Below, piece by piece: positions 39,712 through 53,889 of a stretch of DNA of 64,000 nt (positions within the stretch are counted from its first letter, which is position 1; every line of letters begins with the position of its first letter). The stretch lies in the NCBI GenBank assembly GCA_018907035.1, contig JACCIC010000002.1, positions 2,918,501 through 2,982,500 of the forward strand, given 5' to 3'. This stretch comes from Sycobia sp. Sy_11 (taxonomy: Eukaryota > Arthropoda > Insecta > Hymenoptera > Epichrysomallidae). The position numbers were made by a program, and so were the translations under genes. The notes beneath the pieces are model-generated. The model saw only the letters and a program-made list of their open reading frames with translations. It did no database searches and was not told the origin of the DNA.

Positions 39712-39895
39712 ATTTCATAATACAGAAAATTCAGAAGAGTGTCTGGACTCTTTTTATTATAGTAAAAAATAAGCAGATCAGGGGAAAAAATTTCATAATA
39801 TTTCATATTACAGAAATCAATTTCATAATACAGAAAATTCAAGAGTGTCTACTCTTTTTATTATAGTAAAAAATAAGCAGATCAGGGGAAAAAAT
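39712..39895. repeat. Local tandem duplication (two copies, about 108-bp period)
   Basis: Copy 1 (about 39712-39791) and copy 2 (about 39820-39895) share the segment from ATTTCATAATACAGAAAATT to GCAGATCAGGGGAAAAAAT. Copy 2 lacks two small blocks, turning AGAAGAGTGTCTGGACTC into AAGAGTGTCTACTC. About 28 bp of related AT-rich sequence separates them. The near identity points to a recent duplication. Confidence 0.9.
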
Positions 39896-41508
39896 CAAAT
39901 GGTGATCTTGGACTGGTCACGAATTATATTTGAACAGGTGAATTGAAGATTATCTTAAGTTTTGAAAATAGGGAATCTCGGCTTTTTATTCCTAAATGAC
40001 TTACAGAGGTCAATTTAAGATTAAATAACGATTTAGTAGCAGAAGATAAGACATTATTAAGTTCTTTTATTTTTTAGGGAATAATTTCTTGTTAATATTT
40101 TTTAAAATACTGACAATGATCCTTGAGCGATGTTGAAAATGAACATCATTATATTATTAATTCCTAAATGACACCTATAGGTCATCTTGAACAATAAAAT
40201 AGATGTATATCCAGATCAAAAATGTTGTGCTCTGTCAGAATTCAAAATAAAAGTCAGGCTTCCCATTGAAAAAATAATAAAGAATCAATTCAAGGCCATT
40301 CATTAATACAGGCTCCATACATTTTTTATAATTTTTGTAATTGGTATTTATAAAGAAAATACTATTCTGAACAATGTGTATAAAAAAGTTTATTTATCTT
40401 TATATAAAGAATTTTCGACGATGACGATTCAAACATTTAATTTATTGTTAATACTAGATAAATACTTACTCGTAGTGAAAATTATAATACTTCTCTAGTC
40501 AATGCGGAAATTTTACACTTACCTAAAACAAAAGAAAATTTTGTCACATTATTATATATGTATATCAAGCAATCTTCAATATTTTTAAATAGTTTTTACG
40601 ACGTCAAAAAGTTTGATATATCTTAAAATAAATTTTAACATTTATCATAAATGAAAAAAAATAGTCTATTAATTATTGTTCATGATGAATCTAACAACAT
40701 AAGTAGATTAATGGGAAATGTTGTTATTGAAATGCAATAATAGTAACAATTCTTATTAATCACGCGTCATTATGTAAGCGGCACTGACAAATTTAGTATT
40801 AGAATAATCGCAATAAATCCTAACGCCAAGATAGAAGAATTCATTAATACGCCTTTTAACACGTATATCATTATCGACTTGTATGTGCAATCTTCATTAT
40901 ATCAAAATAAATCAGTTGCACGAGTCGCAGCCTCTCCCACGCGTGAGAGAGGGTTGAACATCCCATTATTAATCGAAACATTCCACAAGTGGGTTCACCG
41001 CAGAAGCGCGTTACACCCCGAAATTGCGACTACCCGGCCAAAATCGATTCTTTTCTCATTATCTCCCTGTGTTTCCCATCTCCGGGGGGAGGTTGCCTTT
41101 CCCGTCCCCTCTCAATTATCGTGCACGAGCGCATGCCGACGCTAAATTTGCCCCAGCAGTAGTGGCATCCTGTTTGGTTACACAAAAAATGCTTGAGTAC
41201 ATTTTTTTTTCTGCTAAAAAAGGGTAAAAAATAACCCGTCATAGATAAAGTTGCAAATAATGTTGTCATGCGCTTAATTAAACTTTTCCTTCTTTATTAG
41301 CAACGAATGTCATTCGCGACGAGGGCCTTTTAAAGCGTGAAAGGGCGATCGATCGGTCCAGAGGCAGCTGGGCAGAATGAGAGACAAAGAGATAGAAAAG
41401 TGGAAACAGGAGCCAGAGCTAGGTATAGATATATATACGGTGGAGTTGCAATCTGTTCCCGATGGCTTCTGGGCTCGAGTGTGCTGCGGTTACCACTTTA
41501 CAGTGCGC

Positions 41509-41510
<2 letters not shown>
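39896..41510. other. Non-coding; degenerate repeats, then GC island
   Basis: Two diverged copies of a TTCCTAAATGAC..AGGTCA unit lie near 39989 and 40160. AT-rich DNA continues to 40.9 kb, then a GC-richer patch. The ratchet-site candidate at 40522 is the only other signal. Confidence 0.55.
40515..40552 (-). other. Candidate recursive splice site (ratchet point) 2
   Basis: On the minus strand AATTTTCTTTTGTTTTAG is followed immediately by GTAAGTG, so a strong acceptor abuts a consensus donor at the 40523/40522 junction. As at 4490, this matches the YnNYAG plus GTRAGT form of recursive splice sites. My manual scan found no equally good site on the plus strand. Two on one strand suggest one long minus-strand intron or gene spanning much of the window. 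Confidence 0.45.
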
Positions 41511-41556
<46 letters not shown>

Positions 41557-41568
41557 CCCCCCCCCCCC
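41511..41568. repeat. (CT)n microsatellite followed by C-run
   Basis: About 43 bp of CT, then AAG and a run of about 12 C (41557-41568). Confidence 0.97.
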
Positions 41569-44203
41569 ACTGAATTCATCCGGGCAGCATCCGAGCATCC
41601 TATCAACGCAAGAGGACAACCTCATTCGCCCACCTGTCCACGGGGACATTAGGCTAATTCAACCTTCGCCCTTCTCGCCCCCTTTCCCTCCTAATCATTC
41701 AGCTCAAAATTATGTTTGATCGAAGCTTCGTTTTCGGATTTCTTCGATCACCCAATTTTGTTCTCTTGTTCTTTCTATAGTTGAGCCAGACTGCAATTTA
41801 TCATAAGCCACGCGATAAACTGATAACTGTTCTCCTTTAAGGATCGACTATAAACTCTGGAATTTAATGATAGAGTTCCAACGGTTACTTACATCCGAGA
41901 AGTCCATCTCACGTGAATGTAGCTATTATTATCGATTCATTTTCTTTTTTTTTTTTTTTTGTTCAACTCTTCGTGGTTTAGATAAATTACAACTCTGCAG
42001 ATTACTCGTTGGCTGACATATGATTGAACCTGCGATAATTTTTTTGTCCTTTCTTTTTAATACCATTCTTTTAAAAGATCATCGCTTAGTTCATGATATC
42101 TTTTTTAACTGCTTCAAAATATGAATGTAAATCCCAATGAATTTGAGGACTGTATTGCATATAATTATAGATTAGATTACAAGCTCATATCTTCTAGAAA
42201 AAAGGGTACCAACATTGAAAGTTAGAGGACATTAGGTAAATCAGGTCTAATTGCTGAGCATAGAATAATAATATTATGGGAAGTTTTGCTATAAGAGTAG
42301 CTTTTGTAAAAGGCAGCAATTGCATATCAACGAATCTTTACAGGTACTATTTTACTGTTTCCTTTCTTGAAATTGATAATTTTCTGAAAAGCGATAAATT
42401 TTATAAATTTTAACTTTTAATGAAACTATCAAGCATTATTTTCTTTCCTAATAAAATCGAATTTTCTTCGATATGGATTCGAGCTATTTATTATTAAAGA
42501 AAAATTATTTCAAATCATGCATAAAGTAATAGAATATATGATTCAGATCTAATCATAGCCTCAAGCTACATTGAAAAATTCACGCTCGCAATTTTAATTA
42601 TTTCCACAACCGTCAGTTAATGAACGATTGTTTATCGTGACAGAAAAATCGCAAAATAACCATTGTTCCAAATTAAATTGTAAAAATTGTTATGTCGTAA
42701 AAAATCGTTGTCAAATTTTTTGTAATTTCATATATTTTACAATTTCGTAAGAAAATATTATGAAAACGATATAAATATATCATAGTATAAGTGTTCAAAA
42801 AAAATTCGTTTGTGTGAGATTTATGTAGGAGCTTATGGAGGTGACCACACCTCCATCGCTTATAATAACTTTTCAACACCATTACAGTACTGCTCTTATG
42901 AAACTACCAAGTATCTTCGATTATCAACATAGCTTTCTAACAACAATTGTACTTTTATAGAAGCGAGGATCGTTTAGTAATGAAGAACAATCGAATATTA
43001 TAAAAAATTTCGACCGCATTCAGAAAAGAAGGTTAAGTAAATATTTAATTTTGCCTATATCTAAAACTTTGCATTAACCAAACAAATAAATAAGAGAAGA
43101 ATAGCTGGCGGCGTGTCTTGAAATTTTCTTGAAAATTGTCAAAAATTCAGCTGAGCAAAATGCACATCTTCCATTGGTTAAGTTGTTGAAAGAAATTTAT
43201 ATGTATATATATATACGTAATGCCCGGTGAATTTCAACAACCATATACAGTATAGCGAGCACTGTGGCGACGCCTCTCGGCAATCAGATAAAGCCCCCTG
43301 GACCCGAAGCTTCCCACCATCGAAATAAACGGTCGCGGGAACGCAGCCCGTACACCCGGTTGCTTTCCAGAAAATTGCCAACGACGCGAGCTATATAGGC
43401 ACATCCGTGGCATTGTGCAAGCTTCCCCTATCTCCGGGTAGGAGGGGGGGCGGAGTTATGCATATGTGCGTCGTCCGTGTGGGTCTGTGTAAAGGTGGAG
43501 GTGAAAACGCGTAGCCCCGTCGCACTTTTACGGCTTGGTCAGTGAAGGAATGAAGAGGGGGGGGGCTGGGTGGAATTTCGCAACCAGCGTTATGAATCCC
43601 TCGACCAAGTCGGGGGGGGGGGTCATTCTCGTCGTCGTCGTCGTCGTCGTCATCGTCGTGAGCGACCGCGCGTCTTTTATGACACGAGATATCCTTCATC
43701 CGAAATGTCATGACTGACGTTCCTTTTTCTCTCCCCCCCCGCCCCTCTCTCTATTCCTCTTTCGTTCTGCACCTCGTCACCCCTGTCAGCGGGACGGCAA
43801 ACGCTCTTTTGCGTCCATTCCCGAGGCTTCTTTAGGGTCGGGTCGTTTTTTCTCGACGTTCTGAGGTGGTTTTTCCTCTTTTGCGAGGAAACTAAATACA
43901 GGAGAGAGCGCAGAGGTAGAGGAGCTCAATGGGTTCTGTTGTAATTATGGAGATGAATTTATGAGGCGGGAGCTTCGTTTGCGTGCATTGTGCCCATTCA
44001 ATTCATATAATAAGTCTTACCCTAATTAACCTGTGACGAGCTGAAAACCAAATAGATTCGAAAATGTTTGTCGGTACAGAGTACTGTAAGACATCCGAAT
44101 CCAAATATTTACCGTAGCGCTTACAGAATCCAGACTAGAATTTTGAAGAAAAAACACAGTATGTTTATATCAATAGTCATCATATGATTAAAAAATTTGG
44201 ATA

Positions 44204-44207
<4 letters not shown>
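41569..44207. other. Non-coding mosaic
   Basis: A hairpin with 9-bp arms (TGATCGAAG and CTTCGATCA) lies at 41717-41750. AT-rich from 41.7 to 43.2 kb, then a GC island to 44.0 kb with G-runs. No gene was recognised. Confidence 0.6.
43630..43659. repeat. (GTC)n microsatellite
   Basis: About nine GTC-type units directly after a run of about 10 G, in a GC island. Confidence 0.93.

Positions 44208-44256
<49 letters not shown>
44208..44256. repeat. (AT)n microsatellite
   Basis: About 48 bp of pure AT in AT-rich sequence. Confidence 0.97.
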
Positions 44257-44261
<5 letters not shown>

Positions 44262-45726
44262 TTAAGAAATAGTACTATATTCTGTAGTACATACTATGTT
44301 AATTTAGAATTTATATTTAAAATTCATTAAATCATTAGGAAGTTTAACGAAATTTCGTGAACAGTGTATTAAAATAAGTCAGTAGTAAATTATCAAATCT
44401 AGCAGAAAATTACAAAATAATATGCTGAAAATTTATAATTAGTATTTTTGAATATATTTTATTGTCTAATATTACTAGAAAGTCCCGCAAGTTTCCATAC
44501 ATTCTATACATTAGCTTACACAATTTAATGAGTAATATTTGAAAATAATGGGCGAATAAGTAACTAAACTAATGTAATACTCAGCAATCACTTATGTGAA
44601 CAATTAAATAGCAAAACATAAGTCGGAACTTAAAAATTTGAATCGCAGTAAATTAGCTCACTGTCTAAAGTGAAATTTGAACTGTGGAATCCATGAATAT
44701 CTCCATTTTTCGCAACGAAAAACGGAAGTTATTGATTCAGAACTGAAATTTCCACTTTTTTCCCAGTTGTGCTGATTCTAATTCATAGACAATATAAACG
44801 GAAATAACGGTATTCGAAAGAAAAATTTTCATTTTCGTAAAAATACCAGTGTTTCTCAACCTATTAATACTTATATCGGGCTATAAGACTTTTTAATAAA
44901 CTAGTATAATATAATTATGATGACAATTAGACTGCGCTTGCTTATAATCCTCCGTAGAATGTAAAATATAAAACTTAAAATATTAGAGGAAAAATAAATA
45001 ATTTTTTTAAGTAAAAGGTGATCTAACTACCTCCATTACCAAAAATCATTTTCATAAAATTAATTCTTCTTTTCCTATTTGAAACTGTATATTTCAGATT
45101 CTACGGGTTGGATTATGAACAGGAGCAGTCTCACTGTCATCGTAATTACATTATATTGGTTTGTTAAAAAGACTCCACGACCGATAAAAATTGTCGGCTG
45201 ATTTATACCAGTAGACGGAAGTAGAATTATTAAGTTCGAACAGTGTTTATCATTTCTCGCTTCATACGCTTTACAAAAAAAAAGAGCAAGAAAAAATCTC
45301 TTCGCTTTATCCGGTGGTTCCGTATAAAACTAAATTTAGTAAGGAAATAAGGGGAACGGTAATGGCATCATAACATCGTTATGCGCCGTTTTAATTCCTC
45401 TACCGGACAGTTATTGTAACGAAGAGGAATAATTACTTAGAAACTGAATTAACTCGCGTGATGAATGAAGGAAAGTTTTCACGGTTATAATTTTTAAGGC
45501 TATTTTCTAAATCTCCTCACCCAATAATAATGAAGCATAAATATCGCCAAACTATTGGAGAGGGGGGGGGAGGCAAGTGTTTAACGCTGGGTACGATTAA
45601 ATTAGTTTCGAATTTATCGTTGACACTGTGTATGTATTTTATAAAAGAAACGCATTCTATACGAAACTCAACGTAAATTTATCGGCATTAAGGTAGGTAA
45701 GGCTAGGCATAATTTATGTTTGTTGC

Positions 45727-45729
<3 letters not shown>

Positions 45730-45778
<49 letters not shown>
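45730..45778. repeat. (AT)n microsatellite
   Basis: About 48 bp of pure AT in AT-rich sequence. Confidence 0.97.
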
Positions 45779-45783
<5 letters not shown>

Positions 45784-46149
45784 ATATGTTTGATTTCCAT
45801 CTTTTCTCATGAATTGTAAAGAACTATTTTTAAATTTGAAATCATGGACATAAGGTCAAACTCAAAGATTTCTTTATTTGCTGTACTTACTGTTTATTGA
45901 AGTTCAAGGAAAAATTTACGGAATCATCAAATCATGAAAAATTCTATAAACAAAATTACACGTATATTTGTATAGTTTAAGTCGGTGATTAAAAACATCA
46001 TACGGAAAGATTCGGATCAGAAGAATAATTGTCAAAATTATGATTAATTCGAATAGTTTGTAATATCATTTCCAATAAATGCTTCAAATAAGGCTAGTAG
46101 ATATTATTAAACTAGGCTATTTTAGGCTTTGCATTTTTTCCGAAAAATG

Positions 46150-46216
<67 letters not shown>

Positions 46217-46239
46217 ACCCTCTGTCTGTCTGTCTGTCT
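46150..46239. repeat. Compound (CT)n-(AT)n-(TCTG)n microsatellite
   Basis: CT repeat (46150-46168), AT repeat to 46213, then after a short gap a TCTG repeat (about 46221-46239). The first two parts mirror the repeat at 19645 in the opposite orientation. Confidence 0.95.
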
Positions 46240-48200
46240 ATGTCTCTGCATCTTTATTTTTCTAGCCGAGGTGCAAGGTCCTTTCAGCCCGTCAAAATTC
46301 TAACCGCAACATGGACTTTGCGGACACCTGTAATTTGCTTGTTTTTGTTTTTACGCGTGCGTGATGCATAATGTGCGATAGAATGATGAATATTCATGCC
46401 GATAAAAAAGAGATGGATTGGGGAGACTAATTGATATTTATCGGTGTGTGTGTGTGTCTGCGCGCGCGCGCCCGCGGACTCGTTATATTCGGCGAACGCG
46501 CAGAATCTCCGGAAGTCGATTGAAGCTCGCGTGTTTTTGATGGATTGTAAATTAGAATTGTACGCTACAATGAAATTTGTCACCACGGGGGACGGTGAGA
46601 AAATTTTCATAAGTCCCATTTTCGGGCACGCTGTAAATTGCAAAGGGAGACTTTCGAATCCAGGAATTTTGACCATTTTCTGACTTCGTTCGACTTGCAC
46701 TCGCTCGTTAAAATTGAAGAAGCGAGAGTTGCGCTTACGATTGCAGTTTTTTCACCGTTTATATTCTAATTACTCTACACGCATTTGTACGTTTTTTTCT
46801 TCTAGATCTCTAAGATCAATCTAAATTGTTCGGATTGATGGCACACGCGTTTTTATAAATTAAAAATTTCTAACGATTAAGTGTCGGTAAATATACGTTG
46901 TTAATTGTTGAAATTTGACTGTTTCACTAAACAAAAAAATTATTTCAAACTATAAAAAAAAAAGAAAGAAAATTTGAAGAAAAAATTGGAGAAATATATA
47001 ACGACGCTCTCTGATACGCCATTATGCTAATAAATTTGTGCCTCCCAGCTGTTGCGTTGCCTCGTGCCGGGCGAATTTCTTCGGCCTGTTTTTCTCAGCG
47101 AGACCCTGCCGTCGTCGTCGCGCCGCGTCTGCTGTCAAACGCAAAGTAGAAAAAAAAAAGAAGAAGAATAAAAAATTTTCCCCGCGCGCGCGCGCGCCGA
47201 GCGCCAACCGCGTCGATATTAAAATTTTACTCCGCGCGTTTGCTTTCGAAAAGCGCTTCTTCATCTCTTCCTCTCCGCGCGGCGCGTATACACACCGAAG
47301 AATTTCGCGCAGCGTTTATTCTTCGCGCCTATATATATATATGGTTTCGGCTCCATTATTTCACGCACGTACTGCTCCGCGCGAAATTTCCCCGAGCATC
47401 GTGAGGGGAGGGGGGACGCCGCATCCAGCACCTTGCCTGCCCCCTTCGCACCGCTTAGCGTCGGCTGGCAAAAATTTCGCGAACACGCTTATCCGCGCCT
47501 ACATAATCTCGTTTGCAAAATTAACATTAGGAAGAAGAATGGGGGAAGGAGGGACGTGGAGGATCCGAAGAAGCTGGAAAATTCGCCAGGATTGAAAGCT
47601 TTCCGCGTGCTCGTTTTTTTGTTCCAGAGAAATTTCTTACCACCCATCCCTCCCCTCCCCATACTCGCCATCCCGTTTACGCGCCAAATACGATTTTGCG
47701 AGACGTACTCGGGCGATAATTCGACGCTCTCTCTCTCTCTCTTTCTCCCCCCGCCACTCTTCCCGCGCACGCCACTTTCTTTGCGGTGAGCATCTCTCCC
47801 GTTTGCAATATACGCGCGTGACATGAATTCAATTTACTTTCGAATTGCCGTCATCGGCGCTCTAAGCGGCGCGCGCGCGCGCCCCGGCAAGGACGACGGA
47901 AGAGCCGTCGTCGGATGAAGAGGACGGGGCGGGAGAGGGGGAGGAAAATTACCGGTTTATTTGGAGAAAACAGAAGGTGAAAAGTCGATTTGCGCCCGAA
48001 AAATCCGAAATGTCTCTTTTCTCGGCGCGCGAACTATAGAACGCTTTCGAATTCGGTACGTCGCGATAACGCGTTCCGATGTTTTCCAATTGCGCGGCGC
48101 TCTCGCTTTCACGCTCGATTATTTTGCGCATAATAGGCGGACGATACATAAACCTGTGTAATGTTTTGTATGCACCGTCTAAAACGTCAGAAATATATGA
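46240..48200. other. Non-coding GC-rich region
   Basis: GC-richer patches at 46.3-46.75 kb and, very CpG-rich, 47.03-48.15 kb with two alternating GC tracts. The 185-codon frame at 47038-47595 is low in complexity and unrecognised. Confidence 0.55.
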
Positions 48201-51200
48201 TCAATGCCCTTTATAAAAAAAAAAAAAATAATAATATTAAACACGAATGCACTATGGGCTTTTTAAAACGTATTCTGACTCTCTGAGCGCAAATTTCGAA
48301 GGTCAAATACCGAGAAAATGATGAAATAAATTTCTAGCGTACCGACGGTAAATACAGTTTCACTTATGGTGCATATTTTGAGTTGTAGTTTCCACTATGA
48401 GATGTAAAAAATCACGCTGTGATTTCGAGGTTAGAGTAGTGTAAAATAAGTGATAAAGATCAAAGCTATTTTTATTATCTCTAGGTAGCACAAATTTAAT
48501 TAAGACTCAATAAAGAAGTTGTAAATTTATGGAATACTAATATGCTAAAAAATTGCTTTCAATAATTTATTTAAGTGAAGATACTATTTATGAAAATTAC
48601 GAAAATACGTGTGCATATAGTAAAGATTTACGATTAATTAGACTTGGAAAAACAGTTTATCTGAATTTTACAGTTTTTCTTAGTTAACTTGCAAAATTGA
48701 GCTCCGTATTCGCTGTTAACTTTCTAACTTTTATGTTCCTTAAAATGCTTAAGCTTTAAAAATCACTTTTGAAAATTTAAGAATTTCATGATCAATATGC
48801 GTAATATTAATTCCATAAAATATTCTTTGAAATAAATATTCTAAAATAAAAGTTCAATATGCGACGCGTTTCTATCGAATGTTAGTAGAAAATAATATAT
48901 ATATATAGCGAAAAATAATGTACAAAAAGCATGGGATGAATTAAAAATTTATGAATAAAGTAAAAATAATTGGATTAAATAAAACGAAGCATAGAACGTC
49001 ATAGAGTAGAGACTGCAGAAGACGCGTCCGAAAATTTGCTTTTGTTTAAATTTTTGTTTAAATTTTTGTTAAAATTGTGTTTTTCTTTAGTATTATATTT
49101 TAACTTATGTGTGTAATTAAATTGCAATGAATAGATTTATATCACATTATACCTTTTTTTTAAATATGTCATCGCATTAAAAAGTAAAGTATAAAACAAT
49201 TGAATAAATATTTCAACTGTTTTTTGAATATGAATACCAGATTTGAACACTGTATTATATGCATAGTTTTGTCGTATATATTTGTTTTCATTTAGTGGCG
49301 CCCTCCTGAACATAATGAACGTTTGCTGAAAACATAACCGCATTATGATGCGCCCAAGTCCACGCCTATCTTTTAGGTCAGTCAAAGCCTCTGTGTAGTA
49401 GGATGAAGTAAGATTTTTTAACGGGTTTTCAGATTTTCGTTTAGCTTTCAAATTCCATATATTTTTTTACGTAAATATTATTATGTACTTCGATCGACAA
49501 GTCCTTAACTTTTCAAATTTTTTTACTCTAAATTTGTTAAAAGAATGTGATAGTATACAGTAGGCGCGACGTGTAATTGTGTAAACTAATATTTCCATTA
49601 AATGACATATATTAATATCGAATTAAATTCGTTAATAACCACGCGGTGAGGTCCACTATTCAATAAACAAATGTATGTGTATATATATATATACGATTAA
49701 AAAAATATTTTTTGGAAATTTTTAACATTTAACTGTTTTCTGGAGAAAAATTTAAATAGTCAAGGGCCCCATAATTTCGGTCTATAAACACATTGTTAAC
49801 AGCAATTTATTTGCCATTTTCTGAGCAAGCCGCACCTTTGATACTCGAAATCTACATTTAGAGAGCCTTGGTGGTTACGTGGTATGCTTTTGAAAAAGCT
49901 CCTCGTCATGAAAATGCGGCAAGTATTTTTCCTGATTCCTGATAGCTTAGTAGAAATATGGCCAATATTTTGACTTTAAAGAAATACTTTATCATTTCAA
50001 ATACACGAATTTTTTATTAGAGGCAATACGAGCGTGTATTGGAATTATTATAAATGCCTGAAATATTTGGTTACTTACTAAATTAATGTTTTAAATTGAA
50101 AGAAAAATCAGAATATGCCTTTTCTGATAACTTTTTTACGAGCCGCTGACATTTCCGATAACCACTTATCGGAATTTCTGATAATCGAAATTAATAATGG
50201 AGAGTTCATATTTAGATATTTGTAATTAGAATATTATTATTTTTATTATTATTTACAAATATTGATATTTCTAAAGTGATAAACAACGTAATTCAATTGA
50301 ACATAACCTTAATCGTAAAAGTTAGGTTAGAATCATTGGTTATACTGATCATCCACAATACCGACGACAGTAGTACAAACTGTGTCGGTATTCCTGATAA
50401 TATAATAAAAATATATATAATAAACTGAATAAATATATAATAAATTAAAGAAACCCTTACCTTCGTATGTTTATGCATTTAATGTAAGTCTTAGATTACA
50501 AATTTATTAAAGAAAAATAAGAAAAAAGTTACGACCCTTTAAGGTTTAGTAATAATATAATTAATCACAATTTCCAGCGTATTAGTCAAAATGGACAGAG
50601 TAGTTTTTTAATTATTATCATTTATTTTTGTCATCCGAAATATGTAACGATAAATTCCAAATTCCAATAAATATATAAATACTAATTATTTTGAATAAAC
50701 TTTATTGAATATATATTAAATCATAATTTTATTTTCACTATCAGAAATTGGGGCTCTATTAATCAATGGGACACTTCACAATGTTTTTTGTTTCTCCATA
50801 TACGACGCGTCCGCGCGACCTTTCGCTTTCACGGTCGATTATTTTCTACATTATAGCCCACGATAAATAAATCTCTAATGTATGCATAATACCAGGAGAA
50901 ATTGTTTGTTTTATATATATATTGCTTGCCTCTTTCCATTAAATATTTCGTGTTTGGGGAGGGGGAGGGGCAGCAAAGCGTCGATGACTGCACAAGACAC
51001 CTGTCCGCTGCGGTATCCGTCCTTTGGATTATTAGTACGACTCTCTTTTTCTTTTTTTTCTTTCTTTTTTTTTTTGTTGCCTCGGAGAGCTGAGCGTATA
51101 AACTGTCGCTTTCTAACATTATTTTCAACGTCTTTGTATCTGTGAGCCCCGTCGAGGCGCGCACGCGCATGTTTTATCAGCAATAATTCACGAGACCACA

Positions 51201-51488
51201 TATCAAACTGCCCCTTTTATTATTTATGGCCGGTTGTTTTTTCTGTTATTATTATTATTGTTGTTTTTTTTTTTTAAGTATAACACGACCCTCTCCCCCT
51301 CGCCCCACATTTTATCGACACCGCTTGTCCGTCTATTGAGCGTTATGTAAAAGCTCAACGCTCGTAAATTCATGCGCGCACGGCCGTCTGTCAAGATTCC
51401 ATTTCAAATATTGCCTTTTATATTCCGTAATTACTTTCCACCCAAACTTTTATATATATTTTATTGATATATTTTATTTGACTATTAA

Positions 51489-51534
<46 letters not shown>

Positions 51535-53889
51535 GTTTCTTTTTTTTAATCTTTTTTTTTAATTACATTAAAACCTGAATTTGGTGCGAGCGATTTGTAT
51601 TTCTGCAATAACAGTAAATTGATACGTTTTCGGTTGTATATATATCTATAAAGAACGCGCACGTGATTGCATGAATATAGAGCTGTGCGAATTTACGGCG
51701 AGAAATAAAAGATTTTATAATAAGCCCGAATAGATCGTTAAATTGATTGCGTTAAAAAATTGATCATATTTTATTGAAACATGCTACGCGTACTGTGCTC
51801 GAGAAAATATAAGTATTCGTCGGAGTGTTTCAATAAAATTTTATATGTGGTAAATGTTTCTTAATTTCAATGAATTTTGACGTGCAAGTTTGATTGTACG
51901 AATGATGGATGGCCGTCTGTTGACACTTGTTAAATATATATCTTACATAGAAATTAAAAATGTCATTTTTCAATATTAGCAGGTAATGATTTATTGAATT
52001 TATTTACGAAATAATAATATTAACTTATCCAAACGTATTTTAATTATTTCTTTTGTTATTCTTTTAAGCCTCGTATAGAAATTGAGTATTCAACAATTTT
52101 TTTATTATTAAAAACTTTACTATAATATACATTACTTTACTATAACATAAATAAAATAATATTAAATATTTATCTTTTATATAAAATTTTTCCATAATTA
52201 TCATATATGGCAATTTTCCTTACATTTTTTAACATACAAAGAAATATGAATATTAATATTTTAATGAATAAAAACGAATTGACCAACATTACATTATTGC
52301 AATATCAATTGAAAATTACTTCATTGTTTTTATATTGATCTTTTTTCTAATAAAATGAATTTTATTTTATTTTATATATATAGATATATTTGTTCTACAA
52401 AAGTATTTGGATTGTGATGAAAAGTTATAGTGCAATTTTAATTAAAATATTGAAAGAATTTACGAGAGGCTTCGATATTTATTATTTTTATTTGTAAAGG
52501 TATATGTTTTTTTTTTAATTCTCGGCTTTTTTTATCGAATATCGTTCTAGAGCTTTTTTCCTTTTTTCATCAATCGAACATTCTTCCACATACAATTTCC
52601 TCGTTCGTCTATAACATTCTGAATTATTATTGCTGTTCGCTGTATAAATGTTTTGCGCAAGTCGTACTCATCGAATGGCCTTCATTGAACACACCAACCA
52701 GGATTTTCTATGTTAATTCAATCGGATACAAATAAATGCGCTTCGGATTGCACTAGTTTTTACGACACTCTTAACAACTAATTGCAACACCGAACTTTAT
52801 GCTTAACTTTGAAACGTGCATGAGAATCGCGATATAAAACGAGCTCGAAAATGATTTCACTTTAGAATAGGATAATATTAACGTTAAATAAATTTTAATT
52901 TTTCCCGTACTTCCGATCACTCTACCAGCGCAATTTGTATTATTGAGTTTTTCGCGAGTATGACATTCTTGAGCGGGTTAAAATGGGGCGAAATGGGCTG
53001 AATGAAAAAACAAAAAGATTTAGTAAAAAGTTGGTGGGTTTTTGTTTGATTACCGAGGAACCAGTGACGGTTTTTCATATATTTATGAAAAATAAGTTTA
53101 ATTTATCTTTAATAATGTTGTCTTGTTGACACGAAATAACTTAACTACTGAATAGGCTTACTTGTGGCACATTTTTAGCATTCAATTATATGTTAAACTC
53201 TCGATAATAAATTAGAAGAAATCTGAGTTTTTTCGTTTAATTGAACATTGTATGCAATATTGTTTTTTTTAACATTGGTATTCTTGAAAGGTTCAATTCA
53301 ATTAGAAAATTCGTCAATATCTTTATAGAAATAGATAGGTAATTATTATATGATTGTTGGAAATAAAATTTAATATCAGCATTTACTAGAACTAAATATA
53401 ATAATTTAATTCTAAGAGACTTTATTTATTAACCACTTTAATATTTGATAATTCATCTCTGTTATTTTGTTGATCATTTTGCGCTACTTATACAAGAAAA
53501 ACTTAGATTCACCGTGCGTAATTGTGCTTGCGAAAAATCCTACGTGTATACGTGTGACTTACGTATACTTGTCCTGCAGCAAGGGTGAGGTCATAGGGGT
53601 ATTGATCATAGCAGATCATAGCTGTTAGCTCTATCTATCACGGAATTTCAGGTTAAGCTATATCAATATTATTAATTTCATCTCTTAAACTCTGACTTTC
53701 TATAAATTTTAGTAGTAATTTATGTAAAAAAGTCATTTTTATGAATGAAACAATAATTACGTTCCAAATCAATGAAGTTTAGTATGCTCTGACTATCGCT
53801 CCATTATCGAATACGTTTTTTTTTTTTTTATATCTCGTGTATATTGTTGCTTGTGTTTTCAGAGAAAAGCTTTTAAATTCTAAATTTGG
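48201..53889. other. Mostly AT-rich non-coding DNA
   Basis: Long AT-rich region with one GC-richer patch at 50.8-51.4 kb. A minus-strand frame at 49137-49451 has no known domain. Confidence 0.6.
51488..51535. repeat. (ATT)n microsatellite
   Basis: About 15 pure TTA units. A shorter ATT tract lies at 60977-61010. Confidence 0.97.

Noticed and set aside
46284..46700. 138-codon minus-strand frame
   Set aside because: Includes a translated GT repeat and no recognisable domain; no convincing splice signals.
47038..47595. 185-codon plus-strand frame
   Set aside because: Rich in Arg, Ala, Lys and Ser from GC tracts and A-runs; no motif, and overlapped by other frames.
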